Assembly: GCA_015232865.1 (NCBI GenBank)
Contig: JADFYU010000023.1
Span: 1 to 45,808 of the forward strand
Length of the DNA stretch: 45,808 bases
Direction: 5' to 3'
Source of the DNA: Magnetococcales bacterium
GTDB taxonomy: Bacteria > Pseudomonadota > Magnetococcia > Magnetococcales > UBA8363
Numbering within the stretch: the first letter of the stretch is position 1; the number at the start of each line of letters is the position of its first letter. The notes beneath the pieces are model-generated. The model saw nothing but the letters and a program-made list of their open reading frames with translations, made no database searches and had not been told where the DNA came from. The position numbers were made by a program, and so were the translations under genes. Of this stretch, positions 27,483 through 36,737 are shown piece by piece.

Positions 27483-27512
27483 TTGACAGATCCGATGAGA
27501 GAGGATTATAAC
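27483..27512 (+). promoter_or_regulatory. Sigma-70-type promoter for bpt in the divergent hslV-bpt gap
   Basis: TTGACA (27483-27488) and TATAAC (27507-27512) with an 18-base spacer, about 30 bases before the bpt start. The same spot reads TATAAT on the minus strand, so hslV may use an overlapping promoter. A clear sigma-32 site was not identified. Confidence 0.55.
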
Positions 27513-27543
27513 TGATTTTACTCTGAAAGCGAGGTAATCGGCC

Positions 27544-28284
27544 ATGAATTTTGACCCGACAACCGATGTGGACAAATTCCAGATCACCCTGTTTTTGACC
27601 CCTCCACACTCTTGTGGATACCTTCCAGACCAGTCGGCCTCGACTCTTTTTGTCGATCCGATGTACAAAATGAACGCGGCCTCCTTTCAGTTTTTGCTGG
27701 GCCGTGGATTTCGGCGCAGCGGCTCTCAGGTCTACCGACCCTATTGCGGAGCCTGCCAGGCCTGTGTTCCGGTTCGGATTCCTGTCTCCTCTTGGGACAT
27801 GAAACGAAGTTTTCGCCGTATAATTAAAAGAAACCGTGTCCTGAATGTCAAAATCTGCTCGCCCGAATTTTCCGAAGAGCGGTTTCTTCTCTATAAGAAA
27901 TATGTTGCTTCTCGCCATGCCGATGGGCCGATGGCCAATCCCAGTGAAAGTGATTTTTTGAGTTTTTTGGGCTGTACCTGGGGCAAAACCCTGTTTGTTG
28001 AGTTTCGTCTGAACGACCAGTTATTGATGGTGGCGGTTTTGGATCATCAAGCGGGCACTCTTTCTGCCGTCTATACCTTTTTTGACCCGGAGGAAAAAAA
28101 ACGCAGTCTTGGAACCTATGGCATTTTATGGGCAATTGAGGAGGCCAGGCGTTTGGGTAAACAGTGGTTATATCTGGGTTATTGGATTGATTCGTGCCAG
28201 AAAATGGCCTATAAATCCCGCTTTTTCCCTCTGGAGGCTTACGTGGGTCAGGAGTGGGTGGTTCTTTCTGACGACTGCTCTTAA
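27544..28284 (+). CDS. bpt: Aspartate/glutamate leucyltransferase (Bpt)
   Basis: 246 residues. It transfers Leu from leucyl-tRNA to proteins with N-terminal Asp or Glu, making them ClpS/ClpAP substrates (N-end rule). Family features: N-terminal Cys in CGYLPDQ, FQFLLGRGFRRSG, the Cys cluster YCGACQACVPVRI, and the C-terminal GNAT-like half with LGYWIDSCQKMAYKSRFFPLE. Length is normal. It runs convergent with gloA, with a single base between the stops. Confidence 0.93.
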   Translation: MNFDPTTDVDKFQITLFLTPPHSCGYLPDQSASTLFVDPMYKMNAASFQFLLGRGFRRSGSQVYRPYCGACQACVPVRIPVSSWDMKRSFRRIIKRNRVLNVKICSPEFSEERFLLYKKYVASRHADGPMANPSESDFLSFLGCTWGKTLFVEFRLNDQLLMVAVLDHQAGTLSAVYTFFDPEEKKRSLGTYGILWAIEEARRLGKQWLYLGYWIDSCQKMAYKSRFFPLEAYVGQEWVVLSDDCS

Positions 28285-28285
28285 C

Positions 28286-28672
28286 CTATTTAGCTTGAAT
28301 CAGTTCGATGGCATATCCGTCCGGGTCTCGAACAAAGGCGATATGGGTTGTCCCATGTTTCATGGGGCCGGGTTCCCGAACGATCTGGCCGCCGGCCTGG
28401 CGAATTTTTTCGCTCAGGGCATAGATATCGGCATTGCCGATGGCCAGATGACCAAAGCCCTCTCCCAGGGGGTAGTCGTCATCCCGGTCCCAGTTGTGGG
28501 TCAGCTCCACCTGACAGCAATTTTCTTCATAACCGAGAAACGACAGGGTAAACCGACCGCTCGGATAGTCGGTGCGACGAAACTCGGTCATGCCCAAAAC
28601 CCGAGTATAGAAAAGAACGGAGGCGTTTAAGTCACGAACCCGGATCATGGTGTGTAAAATACGGCTGCTCAT
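28286..28672 (-). CDS. gloA: Lactoylglutathione lyase (glyoxalase I)
   Basis: 128 residues from ATG 28672 (MSSRILHTMIRVRDL); the longer upstream frame is unlikely. A cytoplasmic metalloenzyme that converts the methylglyoxal-glutathione hemithioacetal to lactoylglutathione. Metal ligands are visible: His7 in HTMIRV, Glu in VELTHNW, His in GFGHLAIG and Glu in GYAIELIQ. The compact loop (no Zn-type insertions) is that of the Ni/Co-dependent bacterial class. A GAGGAAAA site lies before the start. Confidence 0.95.
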   Translation of the reverse strand: MSSRILHTMIRVRDLNASVLFYTRVLGMTEFRRTDYPSGRFTLSFLGYEENCCQVELTHNWDRDDDYPLGEGFGHLAIGNADIYALSEKIRQAGGQIVREPGPMKHGTTHIAFVRDPDGYAIELIQAK

Positions 28673-28858
28673 GGGGTCTTTACTTTTCCTCGTCATGGGT
28701 GTCGTTGATGTTACATCTGGATTATTGTCCAAATATGCTCTATAGTACAGCAATCAAGAGAAAAACAACAATGTTTTATCTTATTGTTTCTGCATAATAT
28801 TTTTTTGTATGCAAAGGCTTGTTTTCTTGTTTTGTCAGCACAATCGGGAGCGTCGAAC

Positions 28859-29167
28859 ATGTCTGAAGGTGGTCATCAAATCAGAACCGAAAAAACAGAT
28901 GAGGGATTCATTTTGCGAATTGATACCGACAAGTTCAACTTCTCCTGCCATCACTCTTTCAGAAGTTCCTACAAGGATATTCCGCCTGGAACGTCGATCA
29001 AAGTTGATTTCAGTAAGGTCAATTATATGGATAGCTCAGCCTTGGGCATGCTGCTTTTGCTCCGGGAGCACCTCGGTAAAGAGAAGTCCGTCACCTTTAT
29101 CAACTGTAAAGAGAGCATTCGCAATATTTTTGCCGTGGCTAATTTTCAAGAGCTTTTCATTCTATAG
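28859..29167 (+). CDS. STAS-domain protein (anti-sigma factor antagonist type)
   Basis: 102 residues from ATG 28859, eight bases after GGGAG. A single STAS domain with the phosphorylatable serine in YMDSSALGMLLLLRE and the N-terminal FNFSCHHSFRSSY segment seen in proteobacterial SpoIIAA/HsbA-like proteins. Such proteins switch partners according to phosphorylation by a HATPase-type anti-sigma kinase. No kinase or phosphatase gene is adjacent, so its partner is elsewhere. It lies just before the MSHA operon, but a 477-base gap separates them. Confidence 0.88.
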   Translation: MSEGGHQIRTEKTDEGFILRIDTDKFNFSCHHSFRSSYKDIPPGTSIKVDFSKVNYMDSSALGMLLLLREHLGKEKSVTFINCKESIRNIFAVANFQELFIL

Positions 29168-29644
29168 GATCGGTTGATGGTGTAGAATGAAATTTTAGGA
29201 ATAAGGGCTGCGGAAAAAATAGTTGTCCATTTCACGCCGGATTTTTATGGGTCAACACCGTTGGAAAAAGTGGGCAGACGTGCTGTCTGTATATTTTTTC
29301 CGCGTCCTCACTGCTTTTACGGCGGCCACCTCTCATCCCGGAGTCCGCTGTTGTTGTCCTCCCCTTCTGTTTGACTTTCTCCTGGTTGACCTGGCTGCCC
29401 AAAACAGCCCTCTTCATTTCTGGATTATCCTCTATCGACGCTCTGTTTACCTTGTCGGGCGGAATTTTTGGCTCTGACTTTCGTAGTGGATCAATATTTG
29501 CATATTAATGTGTCTGAGCATCAGGATGTTTTCTCATAACATGTTAATAAAAAGTTAATAAATGGTAATGAAAGATCATTTTGTGACCCCGTGTTAAACC
29601 GGCTAACGTTGGATAATTGACAGAGTTTTGGTCTGAAAAAAGTG
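29168..29644 (+). promoter_or_regulatory. Intergenic region upstream of the MSHA operon
   Basis: About 477 bases. An 84-codon frame (29223-29477) has no ribosome binding site and no homology and is not called. Direct repeats GTTAATAAA at 29543-29551 and 29554-29562, spaced 11 bases (one helical turn), lie about 85-100 bases before mshL and could be a regulator site. No -35/-10 pair is convincing. Confidence 0.35.
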
Positions 29645-31663
29645 ATGAAAGAGAGATCCTTCCCGTTTTCCCTGCTTCTTCTGTCGGCAATCCTGCCAGC
29701 GGTTGGTGGCGGCTGCTTGTTGGAAAAAACGGCGATTGATTCCCGCACCGAAGCCCCTTTTCAGGCGTTGAGAGTGGAGCTGTTGGATAGCGTTGCCATC
29801 AATACCTTGGCCGAAAGCCAGGCCGAGTCGGCCCGAATCGAGCAGATCACCGCCGCCGGTTTGACCGTTCGAAGGCCTGAAAGATCGGCGACCCAAGGAC
29901 GCAGCGATCCTCGATTTGATGTTTTTGTTGAGCAGGTGGAAGCCCGTCTGTTTTTTCAAGGACTGGTCAAGGATGACGACACCATCAATATGGTGGTTCA
30001 TCCTCAGGTAAAGGGTAAAATTTCCCTGGAAGTCAAAGGGGTGACCATTGATGAAGTGGTGGAGATCGCCTGTGAGATGTACCACTTTGAGTGTCACGCT
30101 TTTCAGGGAGGGCCGGGGGCGGGGCGGGGATACAAAATTTTTCCCTGGCAACTGGTTACCCGAACCTATCGAGTTGACTTTCTTCCGGTATCCCGTGATG
30201 GATGGTCCGCCACCTCCATCAACTCCCGAGGGATTGAGTCCAACGAGGAAAAGCTGGAAAGCCGCAGTAGCGCCACCTCCAGCAGCAATGTTCAGACCCG
30301 TTATGATGCGGATTTCTGGAGTGATCTGGAGGATACCCTGCGGTCGATCCTGAATCTTGATCTGGTCACCACCTCGGTCAACGAGACCATGGGGCGGGAG
30401 GGATTGCAAAAACGGGTGATCGAAAAAAAACCGTTTGACAGCCAGTATGAAACGGTGGTTTCGCAACGGCAGGATGAGTTGGCCAGGCAAGAGAGTGACA
30501 AACGCATCCGATCCTATTCCAACGGTGGTTCGGTGATCACCCATACCGAACAGGGGCGGCAGGCCGACGCCATTCGATCATGGGACGATGGCGGAGAGGA
30601 CGAGCAGAAGCGGGTCAGGCAGCAGTTAAAAAATTTGATGGTCAACCGCCTTTCCGGCCTGATCACGGTACGGGCCTATCCGAAGGATCATCAGGATATC
30701 TCCGCCTTTTTAGCCCATTTGCGCAGTCGCAGCCAGCGGCAGGTGATCCTGGAGGCAAAAATTCTGGAGGTGATTCTCTCTGACAATACCCAATTGGGGA
30801 TCGATTGGCTGGCGGTCAACCGGGGATTGGGCGGTGGAAATCGTTCGCCGTTGAGCAGTGAGCCGGAGGACGGAACAACCTTTACCGGTTCCTTGACCAA
30901 CCCGGTGGTAAATGCCAGCGGTGATGGGGTTCTCTACAACAGCACGGCTCTGCTTAAAGGGGTGATTTTCAGTAAGGGGGCCGCCGGTTCGCCATTTGGT
31001 CTGGCCATCCGCAATCACGATTTTGTCAGCTTTATCTCTCTGCTCAAACAACAGGGGCGGGTGCAGATTTTATCCAGCCCGAGAATTGCCACGTTGAACA
31101 ACCAAAAAGCGGTGATCAAGGTGGGAGAGGATGAGGTTTTCATTACCGGCATGAAACAGGGAGCGGTGACGGCCAGCACAGCCGGAACCGTTGGCAACAC
31201 CATCGCTCTGTCGGTGCCGATTTTTGAAAAAATGTTTACCGGTATTTCGTTGGATGTCACCCCTCAAATAGGCGATCAAGGCGAGGTGACCTTGCATATT
31301 CATCCCCTGATTACCGAAGTTAACGACAAGATCAAGAGCTTTAACATCAACAATCAGGTCCAATCCATCCCTCTGGCTCTGAGTCAGACCCGTGAGACCG
31401 ACAGCATCATCCGGGTTGGCAACGGCGAGGTGGCGGTGATTGGCGGTTTGATGAAAAAAAATATTCTGGAGAATGAGGATAAGGTTCCACTGCTTGGAGA
31501 CCTGCCCGGATTGGGCGGCCTGTTCAGACAGATCAACAAAAGCAGTGAAACCAGCGAGTTGGTCATTCTGATTCGTCCTGTCATCGTCGATGGCAACGCC
31601 GATTGGTCGGCTGACCTGATCGGTACCAACCGGCGAATCCAGAGAATGGGTGTGGGGCGGTGA
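29645..31663 (+). CDS. mshL: MshL-like outer-membrane secretin of the MSHA pilus
   Basis: About 672 residues from ATG 29645 (GTG 29642 possible). An N-terminal export signal ends in a weak lipobox (AVGGGC). N-domains follow (about 60-330, with IDEVVEIACEMY), then an NVRAYP-type N1 domain (SGLITVRAYPKDHQDISAFL) and the secretin beta-barrel (about 370-660) with QVILEAKILEVIL, QILSSPRIATLNNQKA, VTPQIGDQGEVTLHIHPLI and VAVIGGLMKK. It forms the outer-membrane pore for the pilus. It is first gene of an operon running to about 40.9 kb. Confidence 0.92.
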   Translation: MKERSFPFSLLLLSAILPAVGGGCLLEKTAIDSRTEAPFQALRVELLDSVAINTLAESQAESARIEQITAAGLTVRRPERSATQGRSDPRFDVFVEQVEARLFFQGLVKDDDTINMVVHPQVKGKISLEVKGVTIDEVVEIACEMYHFECHAFQGGPGAGRGYKIFPWQLVTRTYRVDFLPVSRDGWSATSINSRGIESNEEKLESRSSATSSSNVQTRYDADFWSDLEDTLRSILNLDLVTTSVNETMGREGLQKRVIEKKPFDSQYETVVSQRQDELARQESDKRIRSYSNGGSVITHTEQGRQADAIRSWDDGGEDEQKRVRQQLKNLMVNRLSGLITVRAYPKDHQDISAFLAHLRSRSQRQVILEAKILEVILSDNTQLGIDWLAVNRGLGGGNRSPLSSEPEDGTTFTGSLTNPVVNASGDGVLYNSTALLKGVIFSKGAAGSPFGLAIRNHDFVSFISLLKQQGRVQILSSPRIATLNNQKAVIKVGEDEVFITGMKQGAVTASTAGTVGNTIALSVPIFEKMFTGISLDVTPQIGDQGEVTLHIHPLITEVNDKIKSFNINNQVQSIPLALSQTRETDSIIRVGNGEVAVIGGLMKKNILENEDKVPLLGDLPGLGGLFRQINKSSETSELVILIRPVIVDGNADWSADLIGTNRRIQRMGVGR

Positions 31664-31721
31664 TCAGTCGCCGAATCCAGGCTAAACGGAGTCCGAAATT
31701 GAACCAAAAGGAGAGCGGGTG

Positions 31722-32771
31722 ATGTACGAAAGCCATTTTGGTCTTCGGGAGAGTCCGTTCTCTTTGACGCCGGATACCGGATTTTTTTTTAATACGCCCA
31801 GCATCAAGGAGGCGTTGGACGTTATTCTATCCGCCTTGGCCAGGGGGGAGCCGATCATCAAGGTCGTCGGGGCTTCGGGTAGTGGAAAAAGTCTGTTGTG
31901 TCGAAACTTGCTGGATACGCTGGAGGTGGGATATGCCTTTGCCACACTTCTCAACTCCCAGCAACTGGTTGATGGATTGAGTCGATCCCTGGTTGATGCC
32001 TTTGGCCTTGACCATCGGGAGGGGATGAGCTTTGCGTCGTTGATGCAGTCCATTTTGGAAAAATGTGCCAGCATCGGCCTGGGGCCGCGAAAAATATTGG
32101 TTTTGGTGGATAAGGCTCAAGATTTGACAGAGGCAACCCTGGACGCTTTGGAGTTGATGACCCATCTGAAAATGGATCAGGAGCCTATTGTTCAACTGGT
32201 TTTGTTTGGTCAGTTAGGCTTGGATGAGTCATTCAATCGAGACATGGCGGAATCTACCGAGGAGTTGGCCTGCCGTGTTGAGTCGCAGGAGGTGGCGGTG
32301 GGGTTGGGTGAGGGATCTTTCGGCTTGCCCGTCCATCCGAAGAGTGGGGCTTTACTGTCTCGGTCTCAGGCTGTTTCCCGGTTGAATCGGCAGATTTCAA
32401 CCGTCTGCCGGTTGCGGGCCTTTACCCGGAAAGAGATGGCGGATTATGTCAAACACCGGATGAGCCGGGCCGGAGCTAAACAGGCATCCGTTTTCAGCCC
32501 GGCGGCTTTGGAGCGGATTTATCAGGCCAGTGGCGGTTATCCGCGTACGATCAACATTTTGTGCCATAAAGGGTTGATACAGGCCTTCTTGGCTCGGGAG
32601 TGTTATGTGGCGGAGGATCATATCCACTGGGCGATTGCCTTCAACCAGAATGTCGAGGCCGGGATCAATCAAAAACAGGGCAGGCCGGGCAATCCGCTGA
32701 TTTCCTGGTTGAAAAGATGGCGGAATCCCCTGGAGCGGTCGAATCATCGGATTGCGACCAGGGATCACTGA
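31722..32771 (+). CDS. mshM: MshM-like AAA ATPase with altered Walker B
   Basis: 349 residues from ATG 31722, after AAGGAGAG. An ExeA/MshM-family AAA protein: N-terminal YESHFGLRESPFSLTPD, Walker A GASGSGKS (50-57), Walker B region KILVLVDKAQDL, and C-terminal SGGYPRTINILCHKGL. The catalytic Glu expected after Asp130 is Lys131 (DKAQ instead of DEAQ; codon AAG at 32112-32114). An insertion of about 30 residues lies after the GQ sensor strand (about 180-215), where the family is normally short. ATP binding is likely; hydrolysis may be lost. In MSHA loci MshM acts with MshL and MshN in pilus assembly, though its exact role is not well defined. Confidence 0.85.
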   Translation: MYESHFGLRESPFSLTPDTGFFFNTPSIKEALDVILSALARGEPIIKVVGASGSGKSLLCRNLLDTLEVGYAFATLLNSQQLVDGLSRSLVDAFGLDHREGMSFASLMQSILEKCASIGLGPRKILVLVDKAQDLTEATLDALELMTHLKMDQEPIVQLVLFGQLGLDESFNRDMAESTEELACRVESQEVAVGLGEGSFGLPVHPKSGALLSRSQAVSRLNRQISTVCRLRAFTRKEMADYVKHRMSRAGAKQASVFSPAALERIYQASGGYPRTINILCHKGLIQAFLARECYVAEDHIHWAIAFNQNVEAGINQKQGRPGNPLISWLKRWRNPLERSNHRIATRDH

Positions 32772-32810
32772 AAAAATGGTAATATTTTATAAAATACAGG
32801 GATTGAGAGC

Positions 32811-34823
32811 ATGAGTAGTCTGATCAATATGCTAAATGAAATAGAAGAAAATGCCCAAGCCAAACCGGCTGAAGAGTCGACGACATTCTCGGGCAATGAG
32901 TTTGATTATTGGGATCCGGAGTTGGAGCCGTTGCCGGTCCGAAGACCGAAACGGTCCATTCTGGGCCGAGCGGCCGGCTGGAGTCTGGTCGCGCTTCTGC
33001 TGACCGGTTCCGGGCTGGCTTTGGAGCAGGCCGGGCCGACTCTGATATCGGATTCGACCATTTTTGGCACCTCGAATGCATCCGAAATGAGCCAACAAAA
33101 AGGCACGGTCTCCATTACCTCGACACCGGCATCGGCTGGCGTACTGATACAGGACGCGTTTATTGGAATTACGCCGCTCAATTTTGACTGGCCAGCCGGC
33201 AGCTATCGATTGGTTTTGAAGCTGAACGGTTTCCATGATGTGGTGACGTTGCTCAACGTCGAAGCGGGCCGATCCCAGGATTTGGACCTTTCCCTTTTTC
33301 CCCACGCTTTGAACGAGCCGGCCCCTGGCCCGGTAAAACAGATGATTACTCAGCCGATACCCAAGCTGGAGCCGGATCAAAGCATACGGCCCAAAATTTC
33401 AAAGAAGGGGGCGGTCAAGAAAGTTGAAAAGGTGACTGTTCAGACCAAAAAAGCTCCGATTTCGACAGTTGACCGGGCTGCGTTGGATTATATTCGGGGT
33501 GGAAACCTGATCTCTTCCACTGAGATGGATGGTTCTGCCGGCAAGCCGGTTAATGAATTTGGCTTTAAATACACCATCCAAATCGGCGCGTTTTTGGATC
33601 AGGAGAGTGCCATGGCTCTGGCTGTCTCCTGGAAGAAAAGGGGATATGATGCCTACATATTGGAGCTATGGGGGGTCAAAGACCCCAGCCGGTTGTGGCA
33701 AAGCGTCCGTATCGGCCATCTGAATGATCTGGAAAAAGCCCAAGCGGCCGCCAAGGCACTGCGGGTTTATGAAAATACCGATTGCTATCTGGCCAGTTGG
33801 AACTCTTTTGCGCCTCCTCCGGAACTGGAGGATGAAAAACCGCAGCCGATCATCGATAAGGATGAGCCGGTCAAATCCTCCGTGACCCAACTCAGCAGCC
33901 CGGAAATCGTCGGGGATGATCTGGGTCAACAGGTGGAAGAACCGCCGCAGAAATGGCTGGATACCCCAAAAGCCCTTCAGGATGATCTGCCGGAGCCGGT
34001 TGCCTACCCCTCCTCGGCGTTTGCCGTAACCGCCTTCGACGATCAGCCCGAACCGGCGGCAGTAAAGCCATCCCTACCCCCTCATTCAGCCTGGTCAAGT
34101 GATCGGGGAGAGGGGGACTGGCGGATTGACGCCATGCCCGATTCCAATCCGGAGCCGGGTGTTGCGGAATTCAAAATGGCCAAGGTTGAAAAGCCGAGTT
34201 TGACGCCGCCGTCAGCCCTGGAAAAACCGGAGGTCCGATCCTCTGTCGTGCCAAGCCCCGTTGTCGTCAAGTCGCCGGTGGATAAACCGGTGGCCGTAGC
34301 GGCACCGACGATGGCACCGAGTCAGGATGAGATGACCAACAGTCACACCATCGAATCCCTGTTTCAGGAGTCTGGAATGTTTCGGGAGCGGGGTGAAATG
34401 GATCAGGCCATTGATCGCCTGGAAAAAATTCTGAGCATGGACGCCAGCCATGGCCGCGCTCGTCGGCGTCTGGCTCGCATCCATGTTGAAATGGGTCAAG
34501 TGGCCAAGGCTCTTGAACTGCTTCAAGCGGCGGTGTCCGGCCGCAATGCGGCACAACTGAGCGGTGAAGATCCCAACCTGGCGGCATTCCTGGCCGCCCT
34601 TTATCAGCGTGAGGAGAAACATTGGCAGGCCATCGATCTTTATGAAAACCTGTTGGTTCGCTATCCCGAAAAAGGCATCTGGCAGATGGGGTTGGCCATC
34701 TCTCTGGAGCGACAGAGCGAGACGGCCGACGCCTTGCGTGCCTACCGATCGGCGCTGAACAGTGGGGAGTTGAGTGATAAATTGCAGGATTTTGTCAAAA
34801 AGCGGATCAAAGAGTTGCAGTAG
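32811..34823 (+). CDS. MshN-like protein with PEGA, SPOR and TPR domains
   Basis: 670 residues. A cytoplasmic N-terminus (1-50) resembles the MshN start MSSLINMLNEIE. A membrane helix (about 52-72) follows, then a PEGA domain (about 95-165, GTVSITSTPASAGVLI and IGITPLNFDWPAGSY), a SPOR domain (about 250-325, YTIQIGAFLDQESAMALA), a long Pro/Glu/Ser-rich linker (about 326-515) and C-terminal TPR helices (about 517-668). Classical MshN has only the membrane helix and TPRs. PEGA and SPOR bind surface or peptidoglycan-related ligands, SPOR specifically denuded glycan strands, so this protein may tie the pilus machine to the cell wall (inference). It is in operon order between mshM and mshE. Confidence 0.8.
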   Translation: MSSLINMLNEIEENAQAKPAEESTTFSGNEFDYWDPELEPLPVRRPKRSILGRAAGWSLVALLLTGSGLALEQAGPTLISDSTIFGTSNASEMSQQKGTVSITSTPASAGVLIQDAFIGITPLNFDWPAGSYRLVLKLNGFHDVVTLLNVEAGRSQDLDLSLFPHALNEPAPGPVKQMITQPIPKLEPDQSIRPKISKKGAVKKVEKVTVQTKKAPISTVDRAALDYIRGGNLISSTEMDGSAGKPVNEFGFKYTIQIGAFLDQESAMALAVSWKKRGYDAYILELWGVKDPSRLWQSVRIGHLNDLEKAQAAAKALRVYENTDCYLASWNSFAPPPELEDEKPQPIIDKDEPVKSSVTQLSSPEIVGDDLGQQVEEPPQKWLDTPKALQDDLPEPVAYPSSAFAVTAFDDQPEPAAVKPSLPPHSAWSSDRGEGDWRIDAMPDSNPEPGVAEFKMAKVEKPSLTPPSALEKPEVRSSVVPSPVVVKSPVDKPVAVAAPTMAPSQDEMTNSHTIESLFQESGMFRERGEMDQAIDRLEKILSMDASHGRARRRLARIHVEMGQVAKALELLQAAVSGRNAAQLSGEDPNLAAFLAALYQREEKHWQAIDLYENLLVRYPEKGIWQMGLAISLERQSETADALRAYRSALNSGELSDKLQDFVKKRIKELQ

Positions 34824-34835
34824 GTTATCGAAATC

Positions 34836-36737
34836 ATGGCTCAATCTCGCATAGGAGAGATGCTGGTTAGAAGCCGGATTATCAGCTCCAGTCAGCGTGA
34901 TGAAGCGTTGACCTACCAGGAGCAGGCCGGGATTCGTCTGGGTGATGGTCTGGTTGAGTTGGGCTACTTGAGCCAGGCCCAACTGTTGGAGTTTTTACAG
35001 CGTCAACGGAGTAAAAACCGGGTTGGAGAGCGGTTGGTCGAGGCGGGCATGATCACCGAGGCCCAACTGACCAAGGCGTTGGATGATCAGCGTAAAACCG
35101 GTTCAAAACTGGGCCAGAGTCTGGATCGTCTCGGTATTCTGGCCGAAAAAAACTTTTTGACTTTTCTGGCCAAACAGCTCTCCCTTGCTTTTGTCGATCT
35201 GACCTCCCATCCGTTGCAACCGGAGTTGGTTCGGCAACTCCCCGAAACTGTGGCCAGACGATTCAGGGCCGTTGTGCTGCAACCGGAACAAAAAGGTCTG
35301 TTGATCGGCATGTCTGATCCGACCGATCTGTTTGCCTATGACCAACTGGTCAAAACCCTCAAGACCCCCCTCTATCCCGCCCTGATCTCCGAACGCTCTC
35401 TTTTACGGATTTTTGATCTCTCTTATCGTCAAGCTGACCATATGGGGGTGCATGTGGCCCGCCTTGAGGAGGAGGTGGGAGAGTACAAGCTGAATCAGCC
35501 CGGTGAGGAAGAGCAGGATGCGCCGGTCGTGCGCATTATCCAGTCGTTGTTTGAGGATGCCGTGCGGCTGAAGGCGTCAGACATCCATATCGAACCGGAC
35601 GCCGATGTCTTGCGGGTGCGGCAGCGGGTGGATGGAGAGTTGATGGAGCAGGTGATCAAGGAGAAGCGCATTGCGCCGGCCCTGGTCTCCAAACTAAAAC
35701 TGATGGCCGGGATCGAGATTGCTGAAAAGCGGTTGCCTCAGGATGGCCGGTTTCAGGTTACGGTCAAGGGTCAAACCATCGACGTGCGCCTGTCAACCCT
35801 GCCAATCCAAGATGGGGAATCGGTGGTTTTGCGACTGCTGGATCAGTCGGGAGATAATCTGAATCTGGAGCAGATTGGCATGGAGCCGTCATTATTGGCC
35901 CGATTTCGCCGACAGATTGGCCGATCTCAGGGGTTGATTTTGGTCACCGGTCCCACCGGAAGCGGAAAAACCACCACCCTCTACGGGGCGTTGAATGCCC
36001 TGAACGTCCCAGGTCGAAAAATTATTACCATCGAAGAGCCGGTGGAATACCGACTGCCCCGGATCAATCAGGTCCAGGTTCGGCCCAAGATCGGCTTGAC
36101 CTACGAATCGATTCTGCGCACGGTATTGCGTCAAGACCCGGACATTCTCCTGGTTGGCGAAATGCGCGATCAAGAGACCTCAAAACTGGCGATTCAGGCC
36201 GCGTTGACCGGCCATCTGGTCTTTGCCAGTCTGCACACCATCAGTGCCGTCAGCACGACGGTCAGGCTCATCGAAATGGGGCTGCCCGGTTATGCTGTGG
36301 CGGCGGCCTTGCGCTGTGTGCTGGCTCAACGGCTGGTGCGTCGGGTCTGTCAATCCTGCGCCCGTAGCCGAGGGGCGACCGACCGGGAGCAAGAGCTGAT
36401 CCGACGCCAGATGCCCTCCTGGCCGAAGCCGATTCGCTTCAAGGAGGGGCGGGGGTGCGCCCACTGCAACCAGAGCGGATTTCAGGGTCGGGTGGCGGTC
36501 GTCGAACTGCTGGAGATGAATGGTTCGCTGACAGAAGCCCTGCGCCGGGAGGATTTGGGCCGATTTGTCGCCCAATCAAAAAAGCAGGCCGATTTTGCGC
36601 CGCTGCACCTTTCGGCTTTAGAACATGCGATGGCGGGCATTATCTGCCCGGCCGACGCGTTTCGTTTTGTCGCCGAAGCTCAAGAGGCTCACCAACCCTA
36701 CGAAGAGCGGTCTGGGGTTGATGATGGCAAGGTTTAG
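34836..36737 (+). CDS. mshE: MshE-like pilus extension ATPase with doubled c-di-GMP-binding motifs
   Basis: 633 residues. The N-terminus has four MshEN-type motifs (start residues RIG 5, RLG 34, RVG 62, KLG 91; each with a downstream G and L-x3-L-x2-Q), where two are usual. The rest of the MshEN domain and a GspE-type ATPase follow: Walker A GPTGSGKTTT, Asp box EEPVEYRL, Walker B ILLVGEMRDQET, His box HLVFASLHT, and a zinc site with CQSC and CAHC. MshE drives pilin polymerisation and is activated by c-di-GMP through MshEN. It overlaps mshG by 14-17 bases. Confidence 0.92.
   Translation: MAQSRIGEMLVRSRIISSSQRDEALTYQEQAGIRLGDGLVELGYLSQAQLLEFLQRQRSKNRVGERLVEAGMITEAQLTKALDDQRKTGSKLGQSLDRLGILAEKNFLTFLAKQLSLAFVDLTSHPLQPELVRQLPETVARRFRAVVLQPEQKGLLIGMSDPTDLFAYDQLVKTLKTPLYPALISERSLLRIFDLSYRQADHMGVHVARLEEEVGEYKLNQPGEEEQDAPVVRIIQSLFEDAVRLKASDIHIEPDADVLRVRQRVDGELMEQVIKEKRIAPALVSKLKLMAGIEIAEKRLPQDGRFQVTVKGQTIDVRLSTLPIQDGESVVLRLLDQSGDNLNLEQIGMEPSLLARFRRQIGRSQGLILVTGPTGSGKTTTLYGALNALNVPGRKIITIEEPVEYRLPRINQVQVRPKIGLTYESILRTVLRQDPDILLVGEMRDQETSKLAIQAALTGHLVFASLHTISAVSTTVRLIEMGLPGYAVAAALRCVLAQRLVRRVCQSCARSRGATDREQELIRRQMPSWPKPIRFKEGRGCAHCNQSGFQGRVAVVELLEMNGSLTEALRREDLGRFVAQSKKQADFAPLHLSALEHAMAGIICPADAFRFVAEAQEAHQPYEERSGVDDGKV

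Noticed and set aside
29223..29477. 84-codon frame in the gap before mshL
   Set aside because: No ribosome binding site, no recognised domain, biased composition; more likely non-coding.
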